A DNA stretch of 64,000 bases from Hypericum androsaemum (GCA_963995505.1 OZ023190.1:6156516-6220515), one strand, 5' to 3'; counted from the stretch's first letter, positions 48,121 to 60,505 are shown. Made by a program: numbers and translations. The notes: a model not told the origin generated them from the letters alone.

Positions 48121-49015
48121 TGTTGGATTTGTGAATGAGCCCAAAGTGGAAAGGCCCAAAGTGGGAGGCCCAAAAAGAAAATGGAAAGTGCAATCCCACA
48201 TTGGAAAGTTGCACCAATATTTCCTAGTTTATAAGGAGAAACTCCTTGTTGACTAGGAAATAAGTTGACCACCTGGAAGGAAAGCCAACTCGGACCGCCA
48301 CGAGGATGGTGTGTAGCACCATCCGAGCACGAGCACGAGCACGAGCTCGCGCACGTGCGTGTGCGTGCGCGCATGGCGCATTGGACGCAGGTCGCAATGG
48401 GTGCTTTGTGGCGCACTTGGCACTTCGCACTACCGAAGTGACGAGGGGCTGCGAGCGCCTTCCAGGATGGCCACCGAAGAGGCACGAAGGGCTGAAATAT
48501 TCCAGAAATTTCCAGACATACAAAGAGGTGCGACGAGACTGGATAAGGCTGACTTCTGAAGGGACACGAAGGGCCCTACAGACAGGCAGCAAGGATTATC
48601 CAGAAAGGCCTCCGAAGAGACACGACCGTTCAGACAGCCAACGCCAACGGATGCATCCCTTCGGAGTCGCTGCATCCCTGTCACCTCCAGCCTATAAATA
48701 GGCCTGCCCCCTTGCCATTTAATCCATCCCAGCAGCAAGTGCATCTATAAGTATTGTTGTCTTCTCCTCTCCCCCCGTTCTTCACTTACAATAGTCCAAA
48801 AGTTCTGGGTATATAAGAGTTCGCCCGAAAGTTTCGAGATACGTGTGCAACATTCTTGGAAATGCCCGAACAGTCATTGTATCTTGGGGATGATTGCCGT
48901 AGCCCGTACCGCACTGAAATATACTAGACAATCTCATTTTACGGAAAAAGTGTCCAACACTTATCTCGACTGTCGTAGATCCTAATCAAGTACACCGAAC
49001 CCTCCGTTTATAACA
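48121..49015 (+). repeat. 5' LTR of copia element (895 bp)
   Basis: Contains a TATA box TATAAATA at 48693-48700 followed by GGCCTGCCCC, the expected promoter. Also holds a GC-rich alternating stretch (48327-48372, GAGCAC repeats then GTGCGTGTGCGTGCGCGC). Lacks about 95 bp present in the 3' LTR. Confidence 0.97.
48693..48700 (+). promoter_or_regulatory. LTR TATA box
   Basis: TATAAATA within a conserved CAGCC...GGCCTG context. The same word is at 54153-54160 in the 3' LTR. Position about 570 bp into the LTR suits a copia U3 promoter. Confidence 0.7.
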
Positions 49016-49031
49016 ATCGTAAGACGAGATT

Positions 49032-52000
49032 ATGTACTTGAAGATGGCATCGTCAAGCACTGTACCAATGCCAGCGGTCCCAGGAACTGTCCACGCCAAA
49101 AGGCCGGCCAAGTTCAACGGTACCGAGTTCAAGTGGTGGCAACAGAAGATGACGTTCTATCTGACCACGCTCAACCTAGTTCGGTTCCTGAAAGAGGAAG
49201 CACCGAAGATAGCAGAAAATGAGACAGATCAACAGAAGATCAACGCTCTCGAAGTATGGAGTCACAGCGACTTCCTGTGCCAGAACTACATCCTCAATGG
49301 ACTAGACGACACGCTCTACAATGTCTACGCGGTAGCCAAGACCGCTAAGGAGCTGTGGAATTCACTCGAGAAGAAGTACAAAATGGAGGTTGTCGGGATG
49401 AAGAAATTCATCGTCGGACGATTCTTCGACTTCAAGATGGTGGACTCCAAGAAGGTCATCGACCAAGTGCAGGAGTTGCAGCTGATCCTTCACGAGATCC
49501 AAGCCGAAGGGATGCAACTCAGTGAGTCCTTCCAAGTAGCTGTGATGATCGAGAAGCTCCCCCCGCTCTGGAAGGACTTCAAGAGCTACCTCAAGCACAA
49601 GAGGAAGGACATGGGCCTAGAAGACCTGATAGTGAGACTTAGGATCACGGAAGACAACCGAAAGTCCGAAGTCAAGCAAGGCAAGGCCAACTCTGAGAAC
49701 ACCGTGCACCTCAGTGAGGGAAAAGGTGGCAAGAAGAGGAAGAAGTCCGGGGATAAGCAGGAGAAGCAAGAGCCCAAGAAGAAAAAGAACAAGAAGATCA
49801 AGGGCGACTGCTACAACTGCAGCAAACCCGGCCACATGGCTAAGGACTGTCGCCAGCCGAAAAAGGACGACCAAGGAAAGGCTAACCTGGTTGAAGACTT
49901 ATCTCAAATGGATCTGTCAGCCGTGGTGTTTGAAGCCAACCTGGTGGATAATCCGAGAGAGTGGTTCGTGGACACAGGAGCTACCCGCCACGTCTGCTCG
50001 GACAAGGAGATATTCTCAAACTATATCCCGATCACCGGCCGAAAGCTGTTCATGGAAAACTCTGCAATGTCCAAGATCATCGATCTGGGTAAGGTGGTCC
50101 TGAAGCTGACCTCAGGAAAGGAGCTAACCCTCAAGGATGTGCTGCATATCCTGGACATCCGCAAGAACTTAGTTTCTGGCTCACTGTTAAGCAAAGCCAG
50201 TCTTAAGCTTGTATTTGAGGCTGATAAGTTTGTACTGACCAAAGCGGGTCAATTCATAGGAAAGGGTTATCTAGAAAAGGGGCTGTTTAAGATGAATATA
50301 ATAACTGTACATCGCACCTTTAATAGTGAAAATAAAGTTAACGCTTCTTCTTACTTGGCCGAGTGTTCTAATGTATGGCATGGTAGATTAGGACACGTAA
50401 ATTTAAACTCGCTAAGAAAGTGAGTAAGTTTAAAATTATTACCGCATCTAGAGTTCAACCCATCTGATAAATGTGAAGTATGTGTGGAGGCTAAAATGAC
50501 CAAAGCACCTTTCCATTCGGTGGAAAGAAGTACTACGCCTTTAGAGTTAATTCATAGAGAAACCTGCGATATGAAACACGTGCAAACTAAAGGCAGAAAG
50601 AAATACTTTATCACGTTTATCGATGATTGCACGAGATATTATTACGTATATCTCCTAAAAGATAAAGACGAAGCTCTTGATGCCTTTAAGAGATATAAGA
50701 ATAAGGTTAAAAATTAACTCAGCGTGAAAATCAAAATGATTCGAAGTGATCGAGGGGGAGAATATGTAGCTCCGTTTGATGAACTCTGTCAAGAACATGG
50801 CATTATTCATCAGACGACTGCTCCATACTCACCTCAATCGAATGGCGTAGCTGAATGCAAAAATTGAACTCTTAAGGAGATGATGAACGCTATGTTGATT
50901 AGCTTGGGCTTATCCCAGAACATGTGGGGGGAAGCTGTGCTCTCAGCTAACCACATTCTAAACAAGTTGCCACACAAGAAAAGGGATAAAATCCTATATG
51001 AACTATGGAAAGGAAGGAAGCCTTCCTACGGTTACCTTAAAGTGTGGGGGTGCCTAGCAAAGGTCGAAGTACCTAAGCCTAAGTAGGTGAGAATAGGACC
51101 CAAGACTATTGATTGCATCTTTATCGGATATGCGCAAAATAGTAGTGGTTATCGATTTTTGGTGCATAAATCTGAAAACTCTGAGATAAACACGAAAATG
51201 GTCATAGAATCAAGGAACGCAACATTCTTTGAGAATAGCTTTCCTAATAAGGAAAGAAAGGAAGGAAGTCTTAAGAAAAGGGCTCACGAGACTACGCAAG
51301 GGTCAAATCAGGTAGATGATGAACCTAGACGCAGTAAACAGACGAAGGTAACCAAATCCTTTGGTTTGGATTATCTAACCTATGCGTTAAAAGATGAACC
51401 CAGGACAATCCAAGAGACATTGTCTAGTCCAGATTCTCCTCTCTGGAAGGAAGCTATCAATAGTGAGATAGAATCTATTATGCAAAACTACACGTGGGAA
51501 ATTGTAGATCTCCCACCGGGCTGTAAACCTTTGGGATGCAGGTAGATCCTAAAAAAGAAATACAAAGCTGAAGGATCAATCGACAAATATAAAGCTCGAT
51601 TGGTAGCTAAGGGGTTCAAACACAAGGAGGGACATGATTTCTTTGACACGTATTCACCAGTCACAAGAATCACATCAATTAGAGTACTCATAGCTGTTGC
51701 AGCACTCTATAACCTCGAGATCTACCAAATGGACGTAAAAATAGCTTTCCTAAATGGAGAACTGGAAGAGGAGATATACATGGAGCAACCTGAAGGGTTT
51801 GTGGCTCCCGGTCAAGAGCATAAAGTATATCGGCTAGTCAAGTCACTATACGGGCTAAAACAAGCGCCAAAACAGTGGCACGAGAAATTTGACTGAACAA
51901 TGCTGACGAATGGATTTAAGATCAATGAGTGCGATAAATGTATTTACATTAAAGGCACACCTGAAGCTTACTTAATTGTATGTCTCTACGTAGATGACTT

Positions 52001-52937
52001 ACTAATTATTGGAAGCAATAAAGAGGTTATTGTAAAAACTAAGAACATGTTAAAGAACCACTTTGACATGAAAGATATGGGTCTGGCAGACGTCATACTA
52101 GAAATAAAAATCTCTAGGAAAGCTGACGAAATTATCTTGACGCAATCCCACTACGTGAAAAGCGTGCTCAAGAAATTTGAAGCTTTTGACAAACCTTCGG
52201 TTAAGACACCAGTAGATTTGAATCTACACTTAGCCAAGAATCGAGCGGACCCAGTATCTCAACTGAAGTATGCGCAAATTATCGAAAGTTTGATGTATTT
52301 AACAAACTGCACACATCCCGATATTGCGTACTCAGTTAATAAGCTTAGTAGATTCACAAGTAATCCAGGGAAGGATCATTGGCTAGCTCTGGAAAGAGTT
52401 TTACGGTATTTAAAATATATCATAAATCATAGCATACATTATGCTAAATATCCAGCTGTATTAGAAGGATACAGTGACGCAAACAGGATATCAGACACTA
52501 AGGACTCCAAATCCACGAGTGGATACGTGTTCACCATAGGAGGAGGAGCTGTGTCTTAAAAGTCCTCTAAACAAACATGCATAGCTCGATCCACCATGGA
52601 GTCAGAGTTTATAGCACTAGACAAAGCTGGGGAAGAAGCTGAATGGCTCAGAAACTTCCTAGAGGATATTCCGTGCTGGAACAAACCGGTGCCTCCCGTA
52701 TTGATACATTGTGATAGCATGTCTGTAATCGGGAGAGCACAAAGTACAATGTACAACAGAAATTCTCGACATATCCGTTGGAGATACAATACCGTTAGAC
52801 AGTTGATCTCTAGTGGGGTGATCACCATTAATTACGTAAAGTCCAAGGATAACTTAGCTGATCATTTTACGAAAGGAATCAATAGAGATCAAATGTACAG
52901 CGCAGTAAGGGGAATGGAATTAAAATCCACACACTAA
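49032..52937 (+). pseudogene. Copia Gag-Pol polyprotein with seven in-frame stops
   Basis: One frame of 1,302 codons from 49032 to the final TAA at 52935-52937, with no frameshift. Internal stops are at 50421, 50715, 50865, 51084, 51543, 51894 and 52557. Domains in order: UBN2-type Gag (residues about 30-230), a CCHC knuckle [14 protein letters not shown] (260-273), aspartic protease [13 protein letters not shown] with the DTG at 314-316, GAG-pre-integrase WHGRLGHVN, integrase core (about 50540-51080; DDCTRYYYVYL, IRSDRGGEY, QTTAPYSPQSNGVAE), reverse transcriptase (51590-52300; LVAKGFKHKEG, QMDVKIAFLNGELEEEIYM, and catalytic YVDD at 51987-51998), and RNase H (52470-52900; [23 protein letters not shown]). 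Gag and protease are intact for the first 463 codons. The element cannot make its own enzymes as it stands. Confidence 0.96.
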
Positions 52938-53470
52938 AGAACGTCCATAGCAGTAACTCAACCATGATGAGTGGAGATCCCACAAACTTGGTTCAATGAG
53001 ATAACAAAGTTATGGAGGGTTCAGTTAATCACCTGGAACCTATCTCATTCTCAGAAGCTGCCCAAGTATTAACCTGCAAAGGTGTGGTAAGGTTAAGCAT
53101 TACGCTTTTAATGATTCCTATACCTTAATAAAGGTAGGGTATGGCAGGATACTCCTGATAGGAGATCATCTATGTAAGTGTGAAGTGAGGCCGCTTCAAA
53201 TGGAAAAAATTCTTATGAATCCAAGATACGGTCCATAGCCAAAACGGACACAACGTGAGAACCCAAATATACTAGGGTTATTATTGTGTAAATGTTATTG
53301 TCTTGGTTTACGCCAAAAGCTGACGGTTCAAGACATCACGTTCACCGAGCAGCGAGTAAATCCGATAACATATTACTAGAGAAGGTTCAAAGCCACAAGC
53401 TACCTGCCTCGATGCAATAATAACACGTCAGAACTTTTGATTAGAGTCTGCATGCATTGGTCATCATTCA

Positions 53471-53480
53471 TGTGGGGGAT
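53471..53480 (+). other. Polypurine tract of the copia element
   Basis: TGTGGGGGAT immediately before the 3' LTR, the plus-strand primer position. Confidence 0.75.
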
Positions 53481-54475
53481 TGTTGGATTTGTGAATGAGC
53501 CCAAAGTGGAAAAGCCCAAAGTGGGAGGCCCAAAAGGAAAATGGAAAGTGCAATCCCACATTCGAAAGTGGCACCAACATTTCCTAGTTTATAAGGAGAA
53601 ACTCCTTGTTGACTACGAAATAAGTTGACCACCTGGAAGGAAAGCCAACTTGGACTGCAACGAGGATGGTGCGTAGCACCATCCGAGTACGAGCACGCAC
53701 ACACGCACGCGCATGCGCACGCACACATGTGTGTGCGTGTGCACATGGCGCATTGGACGTAGGTCGCAATGGGCACTTTGTGGCGCACTTGGCACTTCGC
53801 GGCGCACTTGGCACTTCGCACGTGCGCATCGTCGCGAGGAGCTGGGGGAGCCTTAAGTATTTTGCCCAAGTCCGGAGAGAGCTGCGTAGCTACCGAAGTG
53901 ACGAGGGGCTGCGAGCGCCTTCCAGGATGGCCACCGAAGAGGCACGAAGGGCTGGAATATTCCAAAAATTTCCAGACATACGAAGGGGTACGACGAGACT
54001 GGATAAGGCTGACTTCCGAAGGGACACGAAGGGCCCTACAGACAGGCAGCAAGGATTATCCAGAAAGGCCTCCGAAGATACACGGCCGTTCAGACAACCA
54101 ACGCCAACGGACGCATCCCTTCGGAGTGGCTGCATCCCTGCCTCTTCCAGCCTATAAATAGGCCTGTCCCCTTGCCATTTAATCCATCCCAGCAGCAAGT
54201 GCATCTATAAGCATTGTTGTCTTCTCCTCTCCCCTCGTTCTTCACTTACAATAGTCCGAAAGTTCTGGGTATATAAGGGTTCACCCGAAAGTTTTGAGAT
54301 ACGTGTGCAACGTTCTTAGAAACGCCCGAATAGTCGTTGTATCTTGGGGACGATTGCCGTAGCCCGTACCGCACTGAAATATATGGGACAATCTCGTCTT
54401 ACGGAAAAAGTGTCCAACACTTGCCTCGACTGCCGTAGATCCTAATCAAGTACACCGAACCCTCCGATCACAACA
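53481..54475 (+). repeat. 3' LTR of copia element (995 bp)
   Basis: Matches the 5' LTR with extra sequence at about 53800-53895 (a second GGCGCACTTGGCACTTCGC and a segment through GGAGAGAGCTGCGTAGCT). The alternating purine/pyrimidine tract at 53690-53750 has diverged from the 5' LTR version (CACGCACACACGCACGCGCA and ACATGTGTGTGCGTGTGCAC). Confidence 0.97.
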
Positions 54476-54480
54476 GATTT

Positions 54481-55560
54481 AATTAATAGCCATCTCTAAC
54501 GTCCATCAGTGGCCCTAAACTTATTTGCAGCTTGTAAGTGGGAAGTTTGTTGATCAGAAAATAGTTTTTCCTGGAGGTTAGAGGTCTTGATTAGGAACAT
54601 TAGGTATGTATTAGCTTGTTCTCCTTTTTGTTCTATTGTTCATATACCAAGGTTTCTCAATTTTATAGCAGAACGGGTATGCAAGCATATTAGACTTGGT
54701 TAGCTTCGAGAGGATTGAGACTCATCTCACCCCCTTGAACTAAACTTCGTTTTGTATAATGACTTTCCAACGTAATTTATGAAGCACTTTGCTGTGGTTT
54801 TTCAAAAAAAGAAAACAGTGTTTCCTTGGAAACTTGCTTGAAAAATTGAAACCCTTTTCCATTATTATCTCCGACGACCACTTTAACTTGTCGGCTGGCC
54901 AATGAACGGGGGCTGAAAAGAAAGAAAAGGTGCATGCGAGACAGAAAATTAAAAAAAATTAAGATAAGAAATATAAAATAGAAAAAGGAATGGGGATGGA
55001 AAAAGGAAAAAGGAAAAAGGAAAAAGGAAAAAGGAAAAAGGTGGGAGGGGAGGGGTCTCTCGATTTCCCACACAAGGGTTGTCACCGACTTGACTGCGTT
55101 GACCGGCCACAACCGCAAATCGCGCCTCCTCGTGTGGGCTTCAAAGGAATGCCACTGTGGCATTACAAGACAACTTGCTACATTAAATTACATGTTCTCA
55201 CTAATTTTAGTATTCAAAGATATTAAAAATCGAGTATTGTATTAGATATTGGAAAGACTCAAATATCGAATTGAATTAAAATAAAATAATTCTAGACGAA
55301 CAGGTGTAGGCAAGGGATAATATTGTGCACTCTTTTCTTTAGCATCAACGCCTCTTTGATGTTATTACAACCGTACAAAGATTATGAACCTTAAGCACAA
55401 GATTTCATATCATATTATACTTCAACAAATTAACAATTAATTTTTTCCTTCACTCGAATAAAATTGTTAAAAATAAAAATTAAACAACTAGCCAGTGATA
55501 CTCTACTAGACTCACATATGTTCGGTCACCGCCGGTACAAAAATTTTGCCGAAAAAGTTA
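54481..55560. other. Intergenic DNA between copia element and CRF gene
   Basis: No gene is supported. A (GGAAAAA)n microsatellite lies at 54997-55041, which explains the low-complexity ORFs there. The last 50-60 bp before 55620 belong to the CRF 3' UTR. Confidence 0.5.
54997..55041. repeat. (GGAAAAA)n microsatellite
   Basis: About six tandem 7-bp units. Confidence 0.9.
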
Positions 55561-55619
55561 ACTCCTCCGGCAACTCAACGGCGGCGACAACAACTTAAGC
55601 ATACACCCACAATTTTTCC

Positions 55620-56525
55620 TCAGACAATAGCCAGAACAGATTTCTGGTCTGGTAAGGAGAAATCCAGGTCCCGGAAATAGTCGTCCCCCACAAGCCCAAC
55701 GTCTAGATCGTCGGGGAAGTCCAGGAACATGTCCCCGAAGTCTTCGGCCACCGGAAAGGCGTGGTCCTGGAACACGTCGTCGAAGATGGCCGGCTCCGGA
55801 TAGGGGAAGTTGAACAGATCGTCGACGAATGACTCGTCGGCTTTCAGTTCGGCTGGAAAGCACTGGGTGGACCGGAAGTTGAGGACCGAGTTCGGAGACA
55901 AGGCGTTGTTGCTGCTGCTAGTGTTATTACTACTGGGGGACTCCTCGCCTCCCGACTCGTAGGCCGAGGAGGAGATTGATTCGACCGGAGGGGCGTTGGG
56001 GTTCACCGGAGGGGCGATAAAGTTGGTTAAAGCATTCGACCCTCGCAGTTTTATGGCCGCGTTGTCGTACACCATTGCAGCCTCCTCGGCAGTGTCGAAA
56101 GTCCCCAGCCACAGCCTCACGCGCCGCTCCGGATCTCGAATCTCCGCCGCCCATTTTCCCCACGGCCGCTGCCTCACCCCCCGAAACTTCCTCACCCCTC
56201 CGACGCCGGCGGCCGTCGGAGCCTGCTGCTGCTGCTGCTTGCGGGACTTGCTAACAGGCCGCCGTTTCTTAATCCCGGCGGGGGCCATCGAGGCGGACTC
56301 GATGGTGATCTCGTCGATGTAGCGCTTCACCCGCAACGGGCAGAAGAAGGACGACCGGTCGTCGATGTCCGCCTCCTCGTCGCTGGAGGAGTCGGTGGCG
56401 TTCGGGTCTGTGAAAGATATCCGAACAACACTTCTGGGTTTAGAGGAGGTCTTAGTTTTAGTGAACTTTCTGCTCAGTCTCTTGTGTTCACTGAACTTGA
56501 CCGGTCTCAAGAAACTCGGATCCAT
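55620..56525 (-). CDS. AP2/ERF transcription factor, cytokinin response factor (CRF) type
   Basis: Intronless ORF of 301 residues. Residues 7-50 form the CRF region ([14 protein letters not shown], then [19 protein letters not shown]), the mark of the CRF clade of ERF proteins and known to mediate protein interaction. The DNA-binding AP2/ERF domain spans about 113-169 ([49 protein letters not shown]). A glutamine run lies at 97-101 and a basic stretch [11 protein letters not shown] (86-96) is a likely nuclear signal. LSPNSVLNF (209-217) matches the C-terminal S-P-x-S-V-L motif of CRFs, a possible kinase site. The tail is acidic with Asp/Phe repeats, a likely activation region. Family knowledge: CRFs respond to cytokinin and stress and act in leaf and embryo development. 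The paralogue (CRF1-6 or ERF118-like) cannot be set from here. Confidence 0.95.
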   Translation of the reverse strand: MDPSFLRPVKFSEHKRLSRKFTKTKTSSKPRSVVRISFTDPNATDSSSDEEADIDDRSSFFCPLRVKRYIDEITIESASMAPAGIKKRRPVSKSRKQQQQQAPTAAGVGGVRKFRGVRQRPWGKWAAEIRDPERRVRLWLGTFDTAEEAAMVYDNAAIKLRGSNALTNFIAPPVNPNAPPVESISSSAYESGGEESPSSNNTSSSNNALSPNSVLNFRSTQCFPAELKADESFVDDLFNFPYPEPAIFDDVFQDHAFPVAEDFGDMFLDFPDDLDVGLVGDDYFRDLDFSLPDQKSVLAIV

Positions 56526-56585
56526 CTTCGGTTGGTCTATTTTATCAGCGGGAGATTGGAATTTGGAAGGGAGAGCAAATCCTGT

Positions 56586-56591
56586 TATATA
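56586..56591 (-). promoter_or_regulatory. TATA box of the CRF gene
   Basis: TATATA on the minus strand inside CCTATATAACAGG, about 61 bp upstream of the start codon. This predicts a short leader of about 30 nt. Other promoter elements were not identified. Confidence 0.55.
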
Positions 56592-56599
56592 GGATTTTT

Positions 56600-57628
56600 A
56601 CAGAGCCGAAATTTGGAAACTAAATAAATTAAAGATTTCTTTAGGGTGAGGCCCCACCAGATCCCCACCCAATGTTTTTCCTAATTAATCCGTATGTAAT
56701 TACTTTGTTGGTGGGCCAGTTATAACATTTCCTTTCGTGTTGCTGCTACTTGCCAAGTCTGATTTTTTGTGTAATCTCTCGTATCGAGAGTGAAATACTG
56801 TCAACGTAATTATCATAACTTTTTATATATTATTCTTAGAACTTGAACGCATTAACCTAAGTAAATTCAAATTTTTATCACCCAAGTAATAATATCTGAT
56901 TTTTTGAATATGGGGCGAGAAAAAATGGAACTGGAAAGTAAGATACTACGCTGGCCCGCCGCGTATTCGAGATGGAATCATGTTAAGACACGTAGTGTCC
57001 CATGGGTCCCACTGTAGAAAGTGGCCCAATGAGAGTCCATTACGAGTGGCTGACTCCGCTGATGACAGTCACGTGAGGCCCAAGATACGAAGCAACCCTC
57101 TTAATAACTATAAGAGATAAATAATAAAATAGATATTTTTGAAAGTGTTTCGAATTTAGAAAGAAAAAAAAAAGAAATTTCAGAGAAAAGATAAAACCGA
57201 CCATAACCTACCTAAATCCAATCACAACACAAGTACTGATGAATATTTTTTAGAGTTAAATTAAGTCTTGAGTTCTAGTCCCTAAGAATGTAACAATTTT
57301 AAATATATGTAAAAAGATATTGTAACTTGTAAAGGTACTACTTGACAGAAACCTTGATTAATCGGCCAATTTAAAAATAACACCATCTATTAATGTTGTT
57401 CCTTTTCTTAAAAAAATTAATGCTGTTCCTAAATGGGTGTTAATTATGCAATTCAACTTGGTTTTCAACTGTTCGTATGCCAGTTGGGTTAATAATTTCT
57501 CACCACTCTTAGAAAGTGTCATTAAAGGTAGTATTTTAATTACCCCGCTAGATTTGTCTTTCCGTGGTGACGTGGTCACTCATGTGGGTAATTTTTCATT
57601 TTTTGAATTTTACATTTTTCTTGGGGGA
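56600..57628. other. Upstream region of the CRF gene and spacer
   Basis: No gene is supported. 56640-57100 is the likely promoter of the CRF gene, including a CACGTGAGG-type G-box-like word at 57071. The remainder is AT-rich. Confidence 0.35.
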
Positions 57629-57874
57629 TTTGGTGGGGACTGAGTTAGTCCCCATTTATGAGGATTAACTCAAACCAATATCACTATACATGCAAATCAA
57701 TATCAATTTACATGCAAATTAATATTACTTTATATGTAAACCAGCTCCTTGCAAACTAATATCATTTCACATATAAACCAATATCACTTCACATGCAAAC
57801 CAATATCACCTGGTAAGTTATCTCCACCTGTAGACAAATTTTCTTTAGTCCCCATTCAATCCGGTCTCAGAACG
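57629..57874. mobile_element. Short copy of the 22-bp-array element
   Basis: About 246 bp: a left edge GTGGGGACTGAGTTAGTCCCC, seven AAACCAATATC-type units with 22-bp spacing (57670-57820, one unit shortened), and a right edge whose reverse complement reads GATTGAATGGGGACTAAAG. Edge and unit both match the large element at 6656-11588, whose right edge reads GATTGAGTGGGGATTAAAG. No coding island is left. Confidence 0.7.
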
Positions 57875-59617
57875 GAACGTGGCAGGCAACCTAGAACTCG
57901 CCGCCATTTATAATTCGGCATTGTACGTCTCTGGGCTTTTTCCTGCGTTCCCTGTTTCTGTATTCTGCAACCGAGATATGCTTGTTCCACTCCCCGATCC
58001 TGCGCGTAAGTGTCACGCTCGTCAAAAGTTGGTTTTGTGAAAGCTTTTTAATTTCGGAACGAAGGCAGAATTAGTGCCTTTTCTCACCTCAAAATTTGTA
58101 ACTTGTCCCCCAAGGGCCAAGTAAAAAACAACAGTTCTAATTAGTAAGCCAACATATTCAAAAAAAACTTAAATGAGATATATCAACAGGTCGGAAATTA
58201 ATGAATCAATATCTCATATATTTTTTAGATAAATATTAAAATGGTGACAATTTTTTTACTCTCTTGCCGTTCAAGTTTAATAAAATAAGATATATTCCAC
58301 TTTTTTTGAAACGAGATATATTCATCTCGTGATTCGCGTACTTGTGTACAGCTTCTAAGTTCTAATGCTCAATGGAAAAAATAGTTTTTTTTGGGGGAAA
58401 AAATTAGTTAGTTGGAAACACAATTTTCGAACGGAAATTTCAAATTTTATATTTCTTCCATTGTTGATAGAAAACCCTTAAGAAAATTTATTTTTATTTT
58501 TTATCCAGATACCTTCTTTTTGTATAGTGTTATCATTGGAACGGAGAAAACTTATAAATTAGAAATGTTATCGCATAAGAAATTTTTACTATTTTAGCTT
58601 CAAAATATTTTAAATTAAATTTTGACATCTAATTAAATATACACGAAAACTATTTTGTCTATAATCAAGTTACTAAAAAATATCAATAAATTATATATAT
58701 TTATTTTTCTAAATTCAAGTCGCACACAAAAATATCTAGCATTATTTAAATGCTATATTCAATTGAGATATTTTTGTTACAAGGAGACAACAATTACAAG
58801 GACCATTTGAAGATGATTTAGAATATGAGTAACGATTTAAAATTAGCAAATAAGTAAGTTTAGTATAAACTATTATATGAAAATTGAAGGATCCATTTCA
58901 GTTATGAACATAATCAAATAGAAATGAATCTAAAGCCAATAAAGACATTAACAGTAAAAATACATGTTGTAGATTGCGTCTTCATAGGATTGATCTTCGT
59001 AATGGAAATTTGTCACTGGTCTTTCCGAGGAACTTCATGCTAAGGACGGAATGATCTACGTAATCGTAAAAATACATGTTGTAGATGCGCGTGCACATTG
59101 AATGCCGAGGAACTTCATGCAAGGGATCAAGAGAATTTTAATATTGTTTTCTTTCATTAATGTCTTTGTAAGGAATTGATTATTTTCTTTAATGATATTT
59201 TTTATTCAATAAAAAATATTTAATCAAAATATGAGATTTCTCTCTACCAATGAGACTTCTCTCTAAATATTGACTATTTATTTATCAAATAATAAAATAT
59301 TCTAAAATTATATGGCTTCTCTATAATAAATAAACGTTCTTTATCTGGTAGTGCAAAAAGAGCTGCTATCATTAATTAAGATTATATTTCTAATTGTGCA
59401 ATTACAATTATCAATTGTTAGTTTTAAAGACAATCTAAAACATATTGTGAACAATAGTACACTATGCGGTAAACAATGGTACAATATGTGGTAAGCATAA
59501 ATTTCTAAAATTACTCGTATATAATCTATAATATTACAACTTTGTTATTTAACGCGTGTGGTCCATTTCTTTCGTCCGTGTGGTGCTGCTTTGCTTATTC
59601 CTGGCCTAATCTCGACC

Positions 59618-59665
<48 letters not shown>

Positions 59666-60505
59666 ATGTACATGTATGTATATGTATAACTATTTTCATT
59701 TATTATGTTGAGACTAATAATTTTTTTTTTGTATCTATTATAGTGACTAATCCAAATTTTAACCATTTGTTCTCTTCAAGTGGTTCTATTTTCTTTGCGT
59801 TATGGCTAATAAAAATGACTGAAGTGATTCTTGCTTGACGTTACTTGAAAGTAAATTAATTTGGGTTTGACATGGCAAATTTACTTAATTAAATTTTGAT
59901 GTCAATTAAATCCCTTCAATTTCGTAACAAGCTCCAAGGATTAAGGAAGTTATATTATTTCACAGCGTATGCAACAATCCGGAGCTTTTTCATTCCATTA
60001 TATTTCACATTGAAGAATGGCTATTTTGGTTTAACACACGTTAACTGAATTGTATAGCCAGAATTTACTTTAATAATTGGAGTCACTTAGAAGCTCATTG
60101 GTTAGCTATTTTTTGCCGATTTTTACTAATACAAGGATGTAATAATTTATGGTGATATGAAATGGTTTGCTAATAAAAATAATGACAGCATCTACGATAT
60201 TTTTCTTGCCTACTACGATGAAGACATGCATTTTTTCCCGGCCATAGTTAATTGATCAAACTTAATATAATTTTTACTCTGATGAAATAAGTAATTGTGT
60301 AAGATATTCTTAAATTGGGTTGGTATATATTTATGGTCTTAGTCCGGGAAAATGATGTTGTTGTATGCACATAATTAAGTACGTACTTACAGTAGATGAA
60401 CAAAGAACCTGACTAAATTTGTTTCTTTTTACTGCAATTGGACGCTCTTTATCCGGAGATCGGATTTGGTCCTAGAAGGTTCATTTTAGGACAGTCCTTG
60501 ATAAA
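57875..60505. other. AT-rich spacer with a short duplication and a (TA)n tract
   Basis: No gene is supported. 58957-59030 and 59068-59125 share AAAAATACATGTTGTAGAT and CCGAGGAACTTCATGC, an old local duplication. A (TA)n run of about 43 bp lies at 59620-59662. Confidence 0.4.
59620..59662. repeat. (TA)n microsatellite
   Basis: About 21 TA units without interruption. Confidence 0.9.

Larger units (their letters stand above)
48121..54475 (+). mobile_element. Full-length Ty1/copia retrotransposon
   Basis: LTRs are 48121-49015 (895 bp) and 53481-54475 (995 bp), TGTTGGATTTG...CAACA type. Both sides carry the perfect 5-bp duplication GATTT (48116-48120, 54476-54480). A purine tract TGTGGGGGAT sits directly before the right LTR. 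Gene order gag, protease, integrase, reverse transcriptase, RNase H identifies the copia superfamily. No canonical initiator-Met primer site follows the left LTR (sequence there: ATCGTAAGACGAGATTATG). The whole polyprotein stays in one frame with seven internal stops. Confidence 0.97.

Noticed and set aside
48108..48744. Overlapping ORFs on both strands in the 5' LTR, and their counterparts at 53468-54204
   Set aside because: They come from GC-rich LTR sequence (Arg/Ala/Cys repeats from CAC/GTG tracts). They recur in both LTRs because the LTRs are copies, not because of a gene.
49362..49874. Minus-strand and off-frame ORFs under the copia gag
   Set aside because: Shadows of the Gag reading frame, which has the CCHC and protease motifs.
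55558..56592. ORFs on both strands overlapping the CRF gene
   Set aside because: Shadows of the AP2/ERF coding frame, which carries the CRF and AP2 domains.
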